The notes beneath the pieces are model-generated. The model had not been told where the DNA came from. It saw only the letters and a program-made list of their open reading frames with translations, and ran no database searches. Below, piece by piece: positions 1 to 8,297 of a DNA stretch of 64,000 bases (its first letter is position 1; each line of letters starts with the position of its first letter). Made by a program: the position numbers and the translations under genes. The DNA comes from Kibdelosporangium philippinense (GTDB lineage: Bacteria > Actinomycetota > Actinomycetes > Mycobacteriales > Pseudonocardiaceae): NCBI RefSeq assembly GCF_021390435.2, contig NZ_JAJVCN010000004.1:248001-312000 (forward strand), written 5' to 3'.

Positions 1-1697
1 CCGGCCAACGCGACCACCTGCTCCCACACCTGGTCGAACGAAGAACTGACAGGCTTACGGACCGCCCCAAGCGCCCATTCCTGCTGCGCCTGGGTCGAGC
101 TGCGTTTGCCGTGCAACGCGACCGCGTGCCCGGAGAAGTCGCGGACCAGCACCTCGAACACGGCACCGAGCACGTCCTCGTCCAGCCCGATGATCTCGGC
201 CTGCTCGAGGATCAGCTGCCCGTAGACGATCAGCGTGAACAGCTCGCCCAGGGTGAGCGTGAAGTCCAGATCCCCCTGCTGTTCCGGCGTGGGCGGCGCG
301 TTCTGGATCAGCTGGGCGAACGACTCGGCCTGCTCGGTGAACTGCGCGACCGTCGGCACGTGCGCGAACTTGCGGTACGCGCCGTGCCAGTCGTGGAACC
401 GGATCTTGCCCAGTCCGCGCGCCGGGCCCTGTCGGAACAGGAACTCGTCGTCCGCGCTGTCGGTACGCGTTGGCACGGCCGGATAGTCCTGCGGCTGGAA
501 CAGGTACGCGGGCATGAACTTCAGGATCAGCGCGAGGTTGACCGCGACGGTTCCTTCAAGCTTGGGCAGGCCGGTGACGTCGGATTTGGCGACCGTCGTG
601 AAGCTGTCGGACTCGAAACCCTTGGCCGCCACGACATCGCCGAGCAATGCGATCACTTTCTCGGCCTCGGTGGTGACCTTCATCTTCGTGATCGGGTTGT
701 ACAGCAGGTAGCGGCGGTCTTCGGCGTTCGCGCTGCGGAAGTAGTCCACGGCCCGGTCGGAGAACAGCCGCATCCCGATCAGCCGCGTGTACGCCTCGAC
801 GAACCCAGTCCGCACGTGCGTGAAGTTGGTGACTGGCTTGCCGTACAGGATCCTGTTGTGCGCGTGGGTGATCGCTTCGTACAGCGCGTGGGTGGCCAGG
901 CCGATCCCGCCGAAGCACAGGTTGAACTTGCCGATGTTCACCGTGTTCAGCGCGGCGGAGAAGGCTGCTTCACCCGTGTGCAGGATGTCTTGTGCGGCAA
1001 CGGGATAGTCCGACAGTTCGAACTGGGAGACGTACATCTGCGCGGGCACGACGTTGCGCACGAGGAGGTAGTTGGGGTGCGTTGAGTCGGCGGCGAAGAA
1101 CACGTACTGGTCCGGGCCCTCGACGCCGGCGATCCGGCCGAACACCGACACCGTGGTCGCGCAGTCGCCGTTGCCGATGTAGTACTTGCCGCCGTTGGCG
1201 CGGTAGCCGCCTTCGCCGTCCGGCGTCAGGACCATGTCGGAGGCGTAGATGTCGGCGCCATGCTCCTTTTCGGACAGCCCGAACGCGGCGACCTGGCCCC
1301 GGGCCAGCTCACTGGCGGCGCGCTGGCGTGCCACGGCGTTGTCGCTCTGCCACACGGGCCCGAGGCCGAGCACGGTGACCTGCCACGGGTACCAGTAGTT
1401 GATCCCGTAGAAACCGAGCACCTCTGACATGGCCGCGATGCGCGCGGTGTCCCAGCGTTTGTCCGGGTTGCCGTCGGCGTCACGGGCGGGCGTGAGGAAC
1501 GTGGCGAAGACGTCGTTCTCGCCGACGAAGTCGAGAAAATCCTGGTAACGCACCTTGCCATGGAAGTCGGCCAGCAGCTTGCGCTTGCCCCGTGACTCGA
1601 ACCAGTCGATGGTCGCCCGCAGCAGCCGCTTGGTCTCTGGATCGAACTGACCAGGATCGTAGCGGTGCGGATGCAGCAACAGGTCGGTGCTGGGCAT
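1..1697 (-). CDS. Acyl-CoA dehydrogenase (FadE-type), C-terminus off the left edge
   Basis: Flavoprotein that would introduce the alpha-beta double bond in an acyl-CoA during beta-oxidation. The frame is open from an ATG at 1697 to base 1, about 565 codons, longer than the usual 380-residue family. Visible blocks are an N-terminal helical part, a middle domain with FGLSEKEHGAD (equivalent of the TEPDAGSD flavin/substrate loop), and a C-terminal helical domain with NRILYGKPV. An AGGGAGGC-like Shine-Dalgarno lies about 6 bases upstream of the ATG. It is divergent from a TetR gene and shares a promoter region holding a palindromic operator, so it is probably repressed by that TetR. The substrate is unknown. 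The long form resembles actinobacterial FadE proteins of roughly 570-600 residues. The end of the gene is outside the window. Confidence 0.85.
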   Translation of the reverse strand, partial: MPSTDLLLHPHRYDPGQFDPETKRLLRATIDWFESRGKRKLLADFHGKVRYQDFLDFVGENDVFATFLTPARDADGNPDKRWDTARIAAMSEVLGFYGINYWYPWQVTVLGLGPVWQSDNAVARQRAASELARGQVAAFGLSEKEHGADIYASDMVLTPDGEGGYRANGGKYYIGNGDCATTVSVFGRIAGVEGPDQYVFFAADSTHPNYLLVRNVVPAQMYVSQFELSDYPVAAQDILHTGEAAFSAALNTVNIGKFNLCFGGIGLATHALYEAITHAHNRILYGKPVTNFTHVRTGFVEAYTRLIGMRLFSDRAVDYFRSANAEDRRYLLYNPITKMKVTTEAEKVIALLGDVVAAKGFESDSFTTVAKSDVTGLPKLEGTVAVNLALILKFMPAYLFQPQDYPAVPTRTDSADDEFLFRQGPARGLGKIRFHDWHGAYRKFAHVPTVAQFTEQAESFAQLIQNAPPTPEQQGDLDFTLTLGELFTLIVYGQLILEQAEIIGLDEDVLGAVFEVLVRDFSGHAVALHGKRSSTQAQQEWALGAVRKPVSSSFDQVWEQVVALA

Positions 1698-1719
1698 GTC
1701 GAGCCTCCCGGGCAGGCAA

Positions 1720-1737
1720 TACTACTGACAAGTAGTA
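1720..1737. promoter_or_regulatory. Palindromic operator, probable TetR site
   Basis: TACTACT-GACA-AGTAGTA is a perfect 7+4+7 inverted repeat in the 86-base gap between the divergent acyl-CoA dehydrogenase and TetR genes. A second, smaller palindrome (CTAC-T-GTAG, 1743-1751) lies 5 bases further on and shares the CTAC/GTAG half-site. Size and placement are typical of a TetR autoregulatory operator. The binding protein is inferred. Confidence 0.7.
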
Positions 1738-1783
1738 ATAAACTACTGTAGGGTAACTTTGTCCAGAGGGCGGTGAGAAAACG

Positions 1784-2365
1784 GTGTTGAGTTCACAGCG
1801 CAAGCGTCGCCCATATGCGCCGCGCGTGCCCGCCGAGCAGCGCCGCGAACAGCTGCTGGACGCCGCCCTGCGCGTGGTCGTCACCCAAGGGCACAGCGCA
1901 GCGACCATGGACGCGGTCGCCGAGCAGGCAGGCGTCACGAAACCGGTCGTCTACAGCCAGTTCCGCAGCCGCAACGAGCTACTGACCGCCCTGCTGCGCC
2001 GTGAACAGCGCGGGGCCTTCCAGCAGGTGGAGAAGATCCTGCCGACGCGGCTCACCCGGGATCAGGTCGCCGGGATGCTCAATGACTTCCTCGAAGCGGT
2101 ACAACAGGCCCCGGACCGGTGGCACTGCATTGTCATGCCCGTCGCCGACATGCCGACGGAGTTCCACGATGCCCGCGCGCGGGCGCACGCGCTCGCGCTG
2201 CGCCAGGTCGAGCAGCTGCTGGAGGCCGATCTCGACACCGAGATCATCGCCCACGCCGTGGTCGCGCTGTTCGAGACGGCCGCCCGGTTGGTGCTCACCG
2301 ATCCCGAGCGCTACCAGCCAGGACGATTCGTCACCGCGATCCGGGCGGCTATCGGGCTCCGCTAG
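1784..2365 (+). CDS. TetR/AcrR-family transcriptional regulator
   Basis: 193 residues, GTG start. The N-terminal helix-turn-helix spans roughly residues 18-65, with EQLLDAALRVVVTQG, then TMDAVAEQAGVTKPVVYSQF, then the conserved helix-4 tail RNELLTALL. The remainder is the helical ligand-binding domain. It is divergent from an acyl-CoA dehydrogenase gene across an 86-base gap containing a strong palindrome, the classic layout for a local repressor that controls itself and its neighbour and responds to an acyl-CoA or related ligand. Ligand and targets are inferred from position. The gene ends in a hairpin shared with the convergent PAP2 gene. Confidence 0.88.
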   Translation: MLSSQRKRRPYAPRVPAEQRREQLLDAALRVVVTQGHSAATMDAVAEQAGVTKPVVYSQFRSRNELLTALLRREQRGAFQQVEKILPTRLTRDQVAGMLNDFLEAVQQAPDRWHCIVMPVADMPTEFHDARARAHALALRQVEQLLEADLDTEIIAHAVVALFETAARLVLTDPERYQPGRFVTAIRAAIGLR

Positions 2366-2376
2366 TGTCGTGTGAT

Positions 2377-2408
2377 CCTGTTCCCTTTAGCAAGGCCAAG
2401 GGAACAGG
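2377..2408. terminator. Bidirectional hairpin terminator between TetR and PAP2 genes
   Basis: An 11-bp perfect stem (CCTGTTCCCTT / AAGGGAACAGG) with a 10-base loop lies between the stop codons of two convergent genes (stops at 2365 and 2410). The T and A runs at the inner stem ends give little U-tract, so it may act as a bidirectional L-shaped or factor-assisted terminator. It is unrelated to the CTCGTGAGTGGTTA hairpin family elsewhere in the window. Confidence 0.7.
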
Positions 2409-2409
2409 G

Positions 2410-3084
2410 TCACGCGGCACTCGCCACGGGCTCCTCAGATTCAACGTGCTCACGTGAGCGCCGGTCCGCGACACGGTCGATCACGAGCGCGGTCGTCAGC
2501 ACGACTGCGACGGCCACGCCCGCGCCGCCGAAAGTGTCAGTGACGTAGTGGAACTTCATGCCGACCAGAGCCGTCGTGCCGATGCCCGCGATCAACAAGG
2601 CGCCCACGACGGCCAGGATCGTCCACGACCGCCGCGTGGACACGGTGGCCAGCACGAGCACGGTCAGCACGGCCACCATGCCGGTGGTGTGCCCGCTGGG
2701 ATACGCCAGCGAACCGTTGTTGATGGTCCGGTCGAACAGCGGTTTGAGGATCGGGCTGCTGAGCAGTGAGGCCAGCGACGGGCCCGCGACCGCGAGGATG
2801 GCCAACCGGGGCCGGTGGCGGGCGATCGCGACCATCACGATCAGGCCGATCACGACGACCAGAAGGACAGGCTCAGTGGGCACGAGCATCGCCTGCAGCA
2901 GCCCGCGTTCGCCGACGAACTGCTTGTACACCGCCCAGTAGACGTTCTCGTCGAACGCGCTGCCAGTGCGCTGACCGCTGAACAATAAGCCGAGTGCGGC
3001 GACGACAAGGCCACTCACCGAGGCGAGGGCGACGAAAAGCGGGACGAGTCCTGATGGGACAAGTCGGATGATCGTCGGCTGCAC
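2410..3084 (-). CDS. PAP2-superfamily membrane phosphatase
   Basis: 224 residues, GTG start. A PAP2-type acid phosphatase with about six hydrophobic segments, likely acting on a lipid phosphate at the outer face of the membrane (phosphatidic acid or an isoprenyl diphosphate). The three family motifs are visible: KPLFDRT (shortened form of motif 1), YPSGHT (motif 2, catalytic His), and HYVTDTFGG (motif 3, His-x3-Asp). The C-terminal tail is charged and cytoplasmic. It is convergent with the TetR gene and divergent from the ABC-F gene. The substrate cannot be told from sequence. No strong Shine-Dalgarno is visible before the GTG. Confidence 0.82.
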   Translation of the reverse strand: MQPTIIRLVPSGLVPLFVALASVSGLVVAALGLLFSGQRTGSAFDENVYWAVYKQFVGERGLLQAMLVPTEPVLLVVVIGLIVMVAIARHRPRLAILAVAGPSLASLLSSPILKPLFDRTINNGSLAYPSGHTTGMVAVLTVLVLATVSTRRSWTILAVVGALLIAGIGTTALVGMKFHYVTDTFGGAGVAVAVVLTTALVIDRVADRRSREHVESEEPVASAA

Positions 3085-3148
3085 CGTTCCACTATGCCGG
3101 ACGAAAACAGTTCGCGATCACCCCGGCACTCTGTGCACCATTCGTCGA

Positions 3149-4768
3149 ATGGGGTTCCTCGACGCGAGCGCGCTCGCCTACCGCCTGCCCGACGGGCGAG
3201 AACTGTTCCGTGACGTCACGTTCCGGGCGAGCGCGGGATCGGTCGTGTCGATCGTCGGCGCGAACGGTGTCGGGAAGACCACACTGCTGAGAATCCTCGG
3301 TGGCGAGCTTTCGCCCATGGAAGGCGGTGTGCGCGTCGAAGGCGGCCTCGCGGTCATGCCGCAGTTCGTCGGCTCGGTCCGTGACGACCGGACCGTGCGC
3401 GATCTTCTCCTCGCTGCGGCGCCCGTGGCGTTGCAGAAGGCGGCGGCTGAGCTGGACGACGTCGAGCTCGTGCTGATGGAGGACGACAGCGAGCCGGTCC
3501 AGATGCGCTACGCCGAAGCGCTCGCCTCGTGGGGCGAGGTGGGTGGCTATACGGCGGAGGTTCTGTGGGACACGGTCACTGTGGCCGCTTTGGGGGTGCC
3601 GTATGACCGTGCGAAGTACCGCGGTGTGAAGACGCTGTCCGGTGGCGAGCAGAAGAGGCTTGTGCTGGAGGCGTTGCTGCGCGGGCCGGAGCAGGTGCTG
3701 TTGCTTGACGAGCCTGACAACTACCTGGACGTGCCCGGCAAGCGGTGGTTGGAGGAACGGCTCCGCGAAACACCCAAGGCTGTGTTGCTCGTCAGCCACG
3801 ACCGGGAACTGTTGTCGGTTGCCGCGACTCACGTGGTCACGGTGGAAGGCGGCAGCGCGTGGGTACACCCCGGTGGCTTTCGCACGTGGCACGAGGCTAG
3901 GGAGGCGCGTTGGGAGCGTATTGCTGAGCAACGCACGCGCTGGGACGAGAAGCACGAGCAGCTGCGGCAGCTTGTGATCACGCTTCGGCAGCAGGCTACG
4001 TACAACGACGGCATGTCGTCGCGGTATCAGGCCGCGCAGACGCGGTTGCGTAAGTTCGAGGAGGCAGGCCCGCCGCCGTTGCCACCCAAGCAGGAGCGGC
4101 TCAAGCCACGGCTGCGCGGTGGCCGCACCGGGATCAGGGCGATCACCTGCGGGAACCTTGAGCTGATCGGCCTGATGAAACCCTTCGACCTGGAAATCTT
4201 CTTCGCTGACAGGGTCTGCGTGCTCGGCTCGAACGGCTCAGGCAAGAGCCATTTCCTGCGGCTACTCGCAGGCGACACCGTGGATCACAGCGGCGTGGCG
4301 CGGCTCGGGGCGCGGGTTGTGCCTGGGTTGTTCGCGCAGACGCATGAGCATCCGGACTGGGTTGGCCGGACGCTCGTGGACATCCTGTGGCACGGGGACG
4401 ACACGCGGCCGGGCATCGACCGTGACCAGGCGATCGCCGCGCTGTCGAGGTATGGGCTGGCGGGGCAGAACGATCAACGGTTCGAGACTTTGTCTGGTGG
4501 TCAGCAGGCACGGTTGCAGGTGTTGCTGCTCGAGCTGTCCGGTGCGACGTTGCTGCTGTTGGACGAGCCGACCGACAACCTCGACCTGAACTCCGCGGAG
4601 GCTTTGCAGGCCGCGCTGGCGTTGTTCACGGGTACGGTCGTGGCGGTGACACACGACCGGTGGTTCGCACGGTCCTTCGACCGTTTCGTGCTGTTCCGCT
4701 CGGATGGCGAAGTGTCCGAAGTAGACGAGCCAGTCTGGGACGAGGAAAGGGTGCGAAGGGCACGATGA
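3149..4768 (+). CDS. ABC-F family ATPase (duplicated ABC domains, no membrane part)
   Basis: 539 residues from the ATG at 3149; an upstream in-frame start at 3068 would overlap the PAP2 gene and adds no recognisable domain. Two ATP-binding cassettes: Walker A GANGVGKTT, signature LSGGEQKR and Walker B LLLDEPDNYLD in the first; GSNGSGKSH, LSGGQQARLQ and LLLLDEPTDNLD in the second. A basic, helical inter-domain linker contains QATYNDGMSSRYQAAQTRLRK. No membrane segments. ABC-F proteins bind the ribosomal E site and act as translation factors or antibiotic-resistance ribosome protectors; which applies here is unknown. The stop overlaps the next start in ATGA, so the two genes are translationally coupled. 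Confidence 0.88.
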   Translation: MGFLDASALAYRLPDGRELFRDVTFRASAGSVVSIVGANGVGKTTLLRILGGELSPMEGGVRVEGGLAVMPQFVGSVRDDRTVRDLLLAAAPVALQKAAAELDDVELVLMEDDSEPVQMRYAEALASWGEVGGYTAEVLWDTVTVAALGVPYDRAKYRGVKTLSGGEQKRLVLEALLRGPEQVLLLDEPDNYLDVPGKRWLEERLRETPKAVLLVSHDRELLSVAATHVVTVEGGSAWVHPGGFRTWHEAREARWERIAEQRTRWDEKHEQLRQLVITLRQQATYNDGMSSRYQAAQTRLRKFEEAGPPPLPPKQERLKPRLRGGRTGIRAITCGNLELIGLMKPFDLEIFFADRVCVLGSNGSGKSHFLRLLAGDTVDHSGVARLGARVVPGLFAQTHEHPDWVGRTLVDILWHGDDTRPGIDRDQAIAALSRYGLAGQNDQRFETLSGGQQARLQVLLLELSGATLLLLDEPTDNLDLNSAEALQAALALFTGTVVAVTHDRWFARSFDRFVLFRSDGEVSEVDEPVWDEERVRRAR

Positions 4769-6234
4769 AAGATGCTGTCATCGTCGGCGGCGGGCACAAC
4801 GGGCTGGTCGCGGCCGCTTATCTGGCACGGGCCGGGCTCTCGGTGCTCGTGCTGGAGCGGCGGGCCGAGGCTGGTGGCGCGGCCGTTTCCTTCCGTGCCT
4901 TCGATTCCGTCGATGTCCGGCTGTCGCGCTACTCCTACCTCGTCAGCCTCCTTCCTCGCAAGATCATCGACGACCTTGGGCTGCGGGTCGAGCTCCGGCG
5001 CCGCCGGATTTCCTCCTACACACCGGTCGGCGATGGCGGGTTGCTGGTTGACTCCGAGAACACCGCCGCACTCGGGGACGCCTGGCAGAAGTTCTACGCC
5101 ATGACAGCCGAAGTCGCCGAGAAGGTCTTCCCGACCCTCACCGAACCGTTGCCCAGCAAGGACTCCCTGCGCGCGCGAATCAACGACGACCACGCCTGGA
5201 ACGTCCTGTTCGAACGGCCGTTGAGTGAAGTCATCGAGTCGACCTTCGCCGACGACACCGTGCGCGGAGTCGTCCTGACCGACGCGCTCATCGGCACGTT
5301 CGCGCCAGCCGACGACCCACTGCTGCGACAGAACCGCTGCTTCCTGTACCACGTGATCGGCAACGGCACGGGCGACTGGGACGTGCCCGTCGGCGGCATG
5401 GGCGCGGTCACCGGCGAACTCGCCCGCGTCGCCCAAGCGGCGGGCGCGCAGATCGTCACCGGCGCCGAAGTCACCTCGATTGACCCGGATGGAGAGGTGA
5501 CGTACCGCAAAGACGGGGCCACGAGAACTGTCTCAGGTGGACACGTCCTCGCCAACGTGTCGCCGCAAACGCTTGCCGCCCTACTGGGTGAAACGTCTGA
5601 AGCGCAACCGGAAGGCGCCCAACTCAAGGTGAACATGGTGTTGCGCAGGCTGCCCCGGCTCAAGGACAGCAGCGTCGACCCACGGGACGCCTTCGCTGGC
5701 ACATTCCACGTCAACGAGGGCTATCGGCAGCTCGCCACGGCCTACGAAGAAGCCGCGCAAGGCCGGATTCCCAGCCTGCCGCCGTGCGAGATCTACTGCC
5801 ATTCCCTGACCGACCCCTCGATCCTCGGACCTGAGGAGCAAGCCGCGGGCTACCAGACCCTGACCCTGTTCGGCCTGCACATGCCAGCCCGGCTTTTCCG
5901 CAAGGACAACGAGAAGGCCAGGGATGAGGCCCTGAAAGCCACATTGCACTCGTTGAACAGCGTTCTGGCTGAGTCCATTGAGGACTGTGTGGTCCCTGGC
6001 TGTATCGAGGCCAAAACGCCCGTCGACCTGGAGAACGAGCTGGGCCTGCCAGCCGGGCACATCTTCCACAGGGACCTGTCGTGGCCGTACGCCGACGAAG
6101 GCCAGGAAGGCACGTGGGGCGTGGAAACGAGACACGATCGGGTGCTTTTGTGCGGGGCTGGTGCCCGGCGTGGGGGCGGTGTCAGTGGAATTCCTGGGCA
6201 CAATGCGGCGATGAAAGTACTGAGAAGTCGCTGA
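4765..6234 (+). CDS. FAD-dependent oxidoreductase, phytoene desaturase-like
   Basis: 489 residues starting at the ATG in the ATGA overlap with the ABC-F stop. The N-terminus carries the Rossmann dinucleotide motif VIVGGGHNGLVAAAYLARAG followed by LERRAEAGGAA, and the C-terminus has the second flavin-binding block LLCGAGARRGGGVSGIPGHN. This is the CrtI/carotenoid isomerase-like amine-oxidase fold used on polyprenyl chains and other hydrophobic substrates. No carotenoid biosynthesis genes (crtB, crtE) are visible nearby, so the substrate is open. The pairing with an ABC-F gene is presumably operonic but does not itself explain function. Confidence 0.82.
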   Translation: MKDAVIVGGGHNGLVAAAYLARAGLSVLVLERRAEAGGAAVSFRAFDSVDVRLSRYSYLVSLLPRKIIDDLGLRVELRRRRISSYTPVGDGGLLVDSENTAALGDAWQKFYAMTAEVAEKVFPTLTEPLPSKDSLRARINDDHAWNVLFERPLSEVIESTFADDTVRGVVLTDALIGTFAPADDPLLRQNRCFLYHVIGNGTGDWDVPVGGMGAVTGELARVAQAAGAQIVTGAEVTSIDPDGEVTYRKDGATRTVSGGHVLANVSPQTLAALLGETSEAQPEGAQLKVNMVLRRLPRLKDSSVDPRDAFAGTFHVNEGYRQLATAYEEAAQGRIPSLPPCEIYCHSLTDPSILGPEEQAAGYQTLTLFGLHMPARLFRKDNEKARDEALKATLHSLNSVLAESIEDCVVPGCIEAKTPVDLENELGLPAGHIFHRDLSWPYADEGQEGTWGVETRHDRVLLCGAGARRGGGVSGIPGHNAAMKVLRSR

Positions 6235-6263
6235 GACCCAGGGTTCCGTGGTACTCGTGACGC

Positions 6264-6935
6264 ATGCAGCGGGACTACGTGGACAACTACTGCGAGCGGA
6301 CCGACGGTTCGTTTTGGAGTGAACCGCTCAACGCCGTCAGCAACGTGTCCTTCCTGATCGCTTCGATCGCCGCGTGGCTCGTCATCCGCCGTACCGCCCG
6401 TGCTGTGGGCAAACCGGCTGTCGAGCTCTATGTGCTGCCCGTTTTGATCTTCGTGATCTTCTTCGGCAGCAGTGCCTTCCACACCACCGCGACCCGCTGG
6501 GGCCTTGCCCTGGACACTGGGTCGATCGGGGTGTTCATGCTGTACTTCATCGTCCTGTGGACCAGGCTCTACTGGGACGTGCCGTGGAAATGGGCCTGGG
6601 TCGCGGCGCCGATCTTCCTCGCGTGGACCGCGCTGATCAGTGTGCTGCCGATCGGGATGCCCGGCACGTACCTTGCCGCGGTGCTCGGTCTGCTCGTGCT
6701 GGCGGGCCTGCTGTTCTTCTCCAAGCACGCCGACCGCAAGCAGCACTGGCGTTGGTACCTGATCACCGCGCTCGTGTTTGCCGTCTCGCTGACGTCACGA
6801 ACGCTCGATCAGCCGCTGTGTGCCGAGATTCCCATCGGCACGCACTACATCTGGCACACGCTCAACGGGGTTGTGCTGTACCTCGTCACACATGCGGCGA
6901 TCGTGCGCTGGCGTCAGAAGATGGTCACGGGTTGA
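6264..6935 (+). CDS. Ceramidase-like seven-helix membrane hydrolase (CREST superfamily)
   Basis: 223 residues with about seven hydrophobic segments. The pattern matches the alkaline ceramidase / PAQR / CREST superfamily: an N-terminal YCERTDGSFWSEPLNAVSN block (Glu and Asn conserved in the family), then SSAFHTTATRWGLALD (Ser, His and Asp), then DQPLC and a C-terminal HYIWHTLNG. The Ser, His and Asp residues in these blocks are the proposed zinc-binding hydrolase residues of the superfamily. Bacteria of this kind rarely contain ceramide, so the true lipid amide substrate may differ. It lies 29 bases after the desaturase-like gene and is probably co-transcribed; its stop overlaps the convergent secreted-protein gene by 11 bases. 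Confidence 0.75.
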   Translation: MQRDYVDNYCERTDGSFWSEPLNAVSNVSFLIASIAAWLVIRRTARAVGKPAVELYVLPVLIFVIFFGSSAFHTTATRWGLALDTGSIGVFMLYFIVLWTRLYWDVPWKWAWVAAPIFLAWTALISVLPIGMPGTYLAAVLGLLVLAGLLFFSKHADRKQHWRWYLITALVFAVSLTSRTLDQPLCAEIPIGTHYIWHTLNGVVLYLVTHAAIVRWRQKMVTG

Positions 6936-7452
6936 TCAGATCGACGAAGTGCGTGTAGTCGTCGAGCTGGAACAGCGCGCCCCCGCCCGCGCCGACGATC
7001 TGTGCCTGCACCAGGATCGTGTACGAGCCTGGGCCGAGCCTCGTCACGCGGTGGATGCTGTGCTGCTCACGCGGCCCGCCCGATGGGCTGTCGAACGCGA
7101 AGTCCGTGCCGACCACTGGGCTGAACTCGACGGGCGCGCCGCCAGCCGGGATGTAGACGACCCGCACCGAGCACTGGTTCGCCGCAATGCACGACGACTC
7201 CGCGCCGAACGTCGACTCGACGATCCGCGCCTCGCCCGCGGGCACCGTGACGCCGATCGCGGTTGACGGGACGGTGTGCCACGTGGCCGCCAACGGGGTG
7301 TTCCAGAACGCGGTCTCGGTGATGTCGCGTTGAATGGTGGCCGTTGTGCCGCCGAAGAACGACGGGAACGCGTACGCGACGCCACCCATCGCCAACGCGC
7401 CAACCACGAGCGCGACCAACGCGACCGTGACCCGTTTCGTGAACTTACGCAT
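6925..7452 (-). CDS. Secreted protein of unknown function
   Basis: 175 residues from the ATG at 7452, chosen because GGAGGA sits 7 bases upstream; the longer in-frame extension to 7500 has no ribosome site. It begins MRKFTKRVTVALVALVVG, a classical Sec signal peptide with cleavage probable after AYA near residue 31. The mature part is beta-rich and carries one Cys pair about seven residues apart (SSCIAANQCSV). No domain was recognised. It is divergent from a BTAD-type regulator, with TGTACGT direct repeats in the gap, so that regulator may control it. Inference only beyond secretion. Confidence 0.72.
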   Translation of the reverse strand: MRKFTKRVTVALVALVVGALAMGGVAYAFPSFFGGTTATIQRDITETAFWNTPLAATWHTVPSTAIGVTVPAGEARIVESTFGAESSCIAANQCSVRVVYIPAGGAPVEFSPVVGTDFAFDSPSGGPREQHSIHRVTRLGPGSYTILVQAQIVGAGGGALFQLDDYTHFVDLINP

Positions 7453-7470
7453 CGGAAAGTCCTCCCTCGC

Positions 7471-7540
7471 TGTACGTGTCTGACAGCGGACAAGCCTCAC
7501 CGCGCGGGTTTGAGTGGTCTTAAATGTACGTATCTCAGCG
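7471..7540. promoter_or_regulatory. Spaced direct repeats upstream of the BTAD regulator
   Basis: TGTACGTGTCTGACAGCG (7471-7488) and TGTACGTATCTCAGCG (7525-7540) are near-identical apart from a 2-base difference and lie 54 bases apart in the same orientation. SARP/BTAD regulators typically bind direct repeats. The second copy overlaps the most upstream possible ATG of the regulator (7524), which favours a later start for it. Confidence 0.4.
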
Positions 7541-7568
7541 CGTTTTCCCGGCTCATTACTCGTCGGGG

Positions 7569-8297
7569 GTGACGCAGGTGGAAACCAATGTGCTGAGCCA
7601 TGTCCGGATCGAAACCCTCGGCGGCTTCCGGGTGTTACGGGACAACGAGCCCGTGCCGATCGCGAAGTGGCCGTCCCGCAAGTCCCGTGATCTCGTCAAG
7701 ATCGTCATCTGTCAGCGCGGCCGTCCGGTGCCACGCGAAACGCTGATGTGCTCGCTGTGGCCCGCAACGCCGTGCCGGAAACTCGGAAACCGTTTCTCGG
7801 TAGCACTTTGCACCGCACGTGCCATCCTCGGGCACGGCGGGTTGATCACCGAGAACGACTCCGTCCGACTTGACCAGACGGTGGTTCGCGTTGACGTGAC
7901 GGCGTTTCTGCAAGCGGCGACGGCAGGATTGCGTGATCCACGGGACATCGCGGCACTGCTGGCCGCCGAATCGGCGTACAGAGGCGACTTCCTCGAAGAG
8001 GACCCGTACGAGGACTGGGCCGCTGAGCTGCGGGCCGAAGCGCGGCTGACGTACCTCCAAGTGGCCGCCGCGCTCACGGACCACTGCGCACGGGTCGGTG
8101 ATCATGTCGCCGCGAGCCGGTACTGCCTACGCATCCTCGAACGCGACCGTTACGACGAAGCCGCGCATCTGGCGTTGGTACGCGCGCTCGTCGCGGTCGG
8201 CAGCCACGGCGAAGCACGCCGTCGTTATGGCACGTACGTCTCTCGGATGCGCGAGATCGACGTCGAACCCACGCCCTGGCTCAGGAAAGGGCCTTGA
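7569..8297 (+). CDS. BTAD-domain (SARP-like) transcriptional regulator
   Basis: About 242 residues. An N-terminal winged helix-turn-helix of OmpR type (VRIETLGGFRVLRDNEPVPI through the SRDLVKIVICQRG region) is followed by a bacterial transcriptional activation domain rich in helices (FLEEDPYEDWAAELRAEARL, then TPR-like repeats to the C-terminus). This is the architecture of small SARP activators such as those that switch on secondary metabolism. Starts at ATG 7524, GTG 7569 and GTG 7578 are all possible; 7578 has GGGGGT 7 bases upstream, and the 7524 start falls inside a putative operator repeat. No biosynthetic cluster is next to it, so the divergent secreted gene is the nearest possible target. 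Its end overlaps the convergent PPK2 gene by 17 bases. Confidence 0.72.
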   Translation: MTQVETNVLSHVRIETLGGFRVLRDNEPVPIAKWPSRKSRDLVKIVICQRGRPVPRETLMCSLWPATPCRKLGNRFSVALCTARAILGHGGLITENDSVRLDQTVVRVDVTAFLQAATAGLRDPRDIAALLAAESAYRGDFLEEDPYEDWAAELRAEARLTYLQVAAALTDHCARVGDHVAASRYCLRILERDRYDEAAHLALVRALVAVGSHGEARRRYGTYVSRMREIDVEPTPWLRKGP

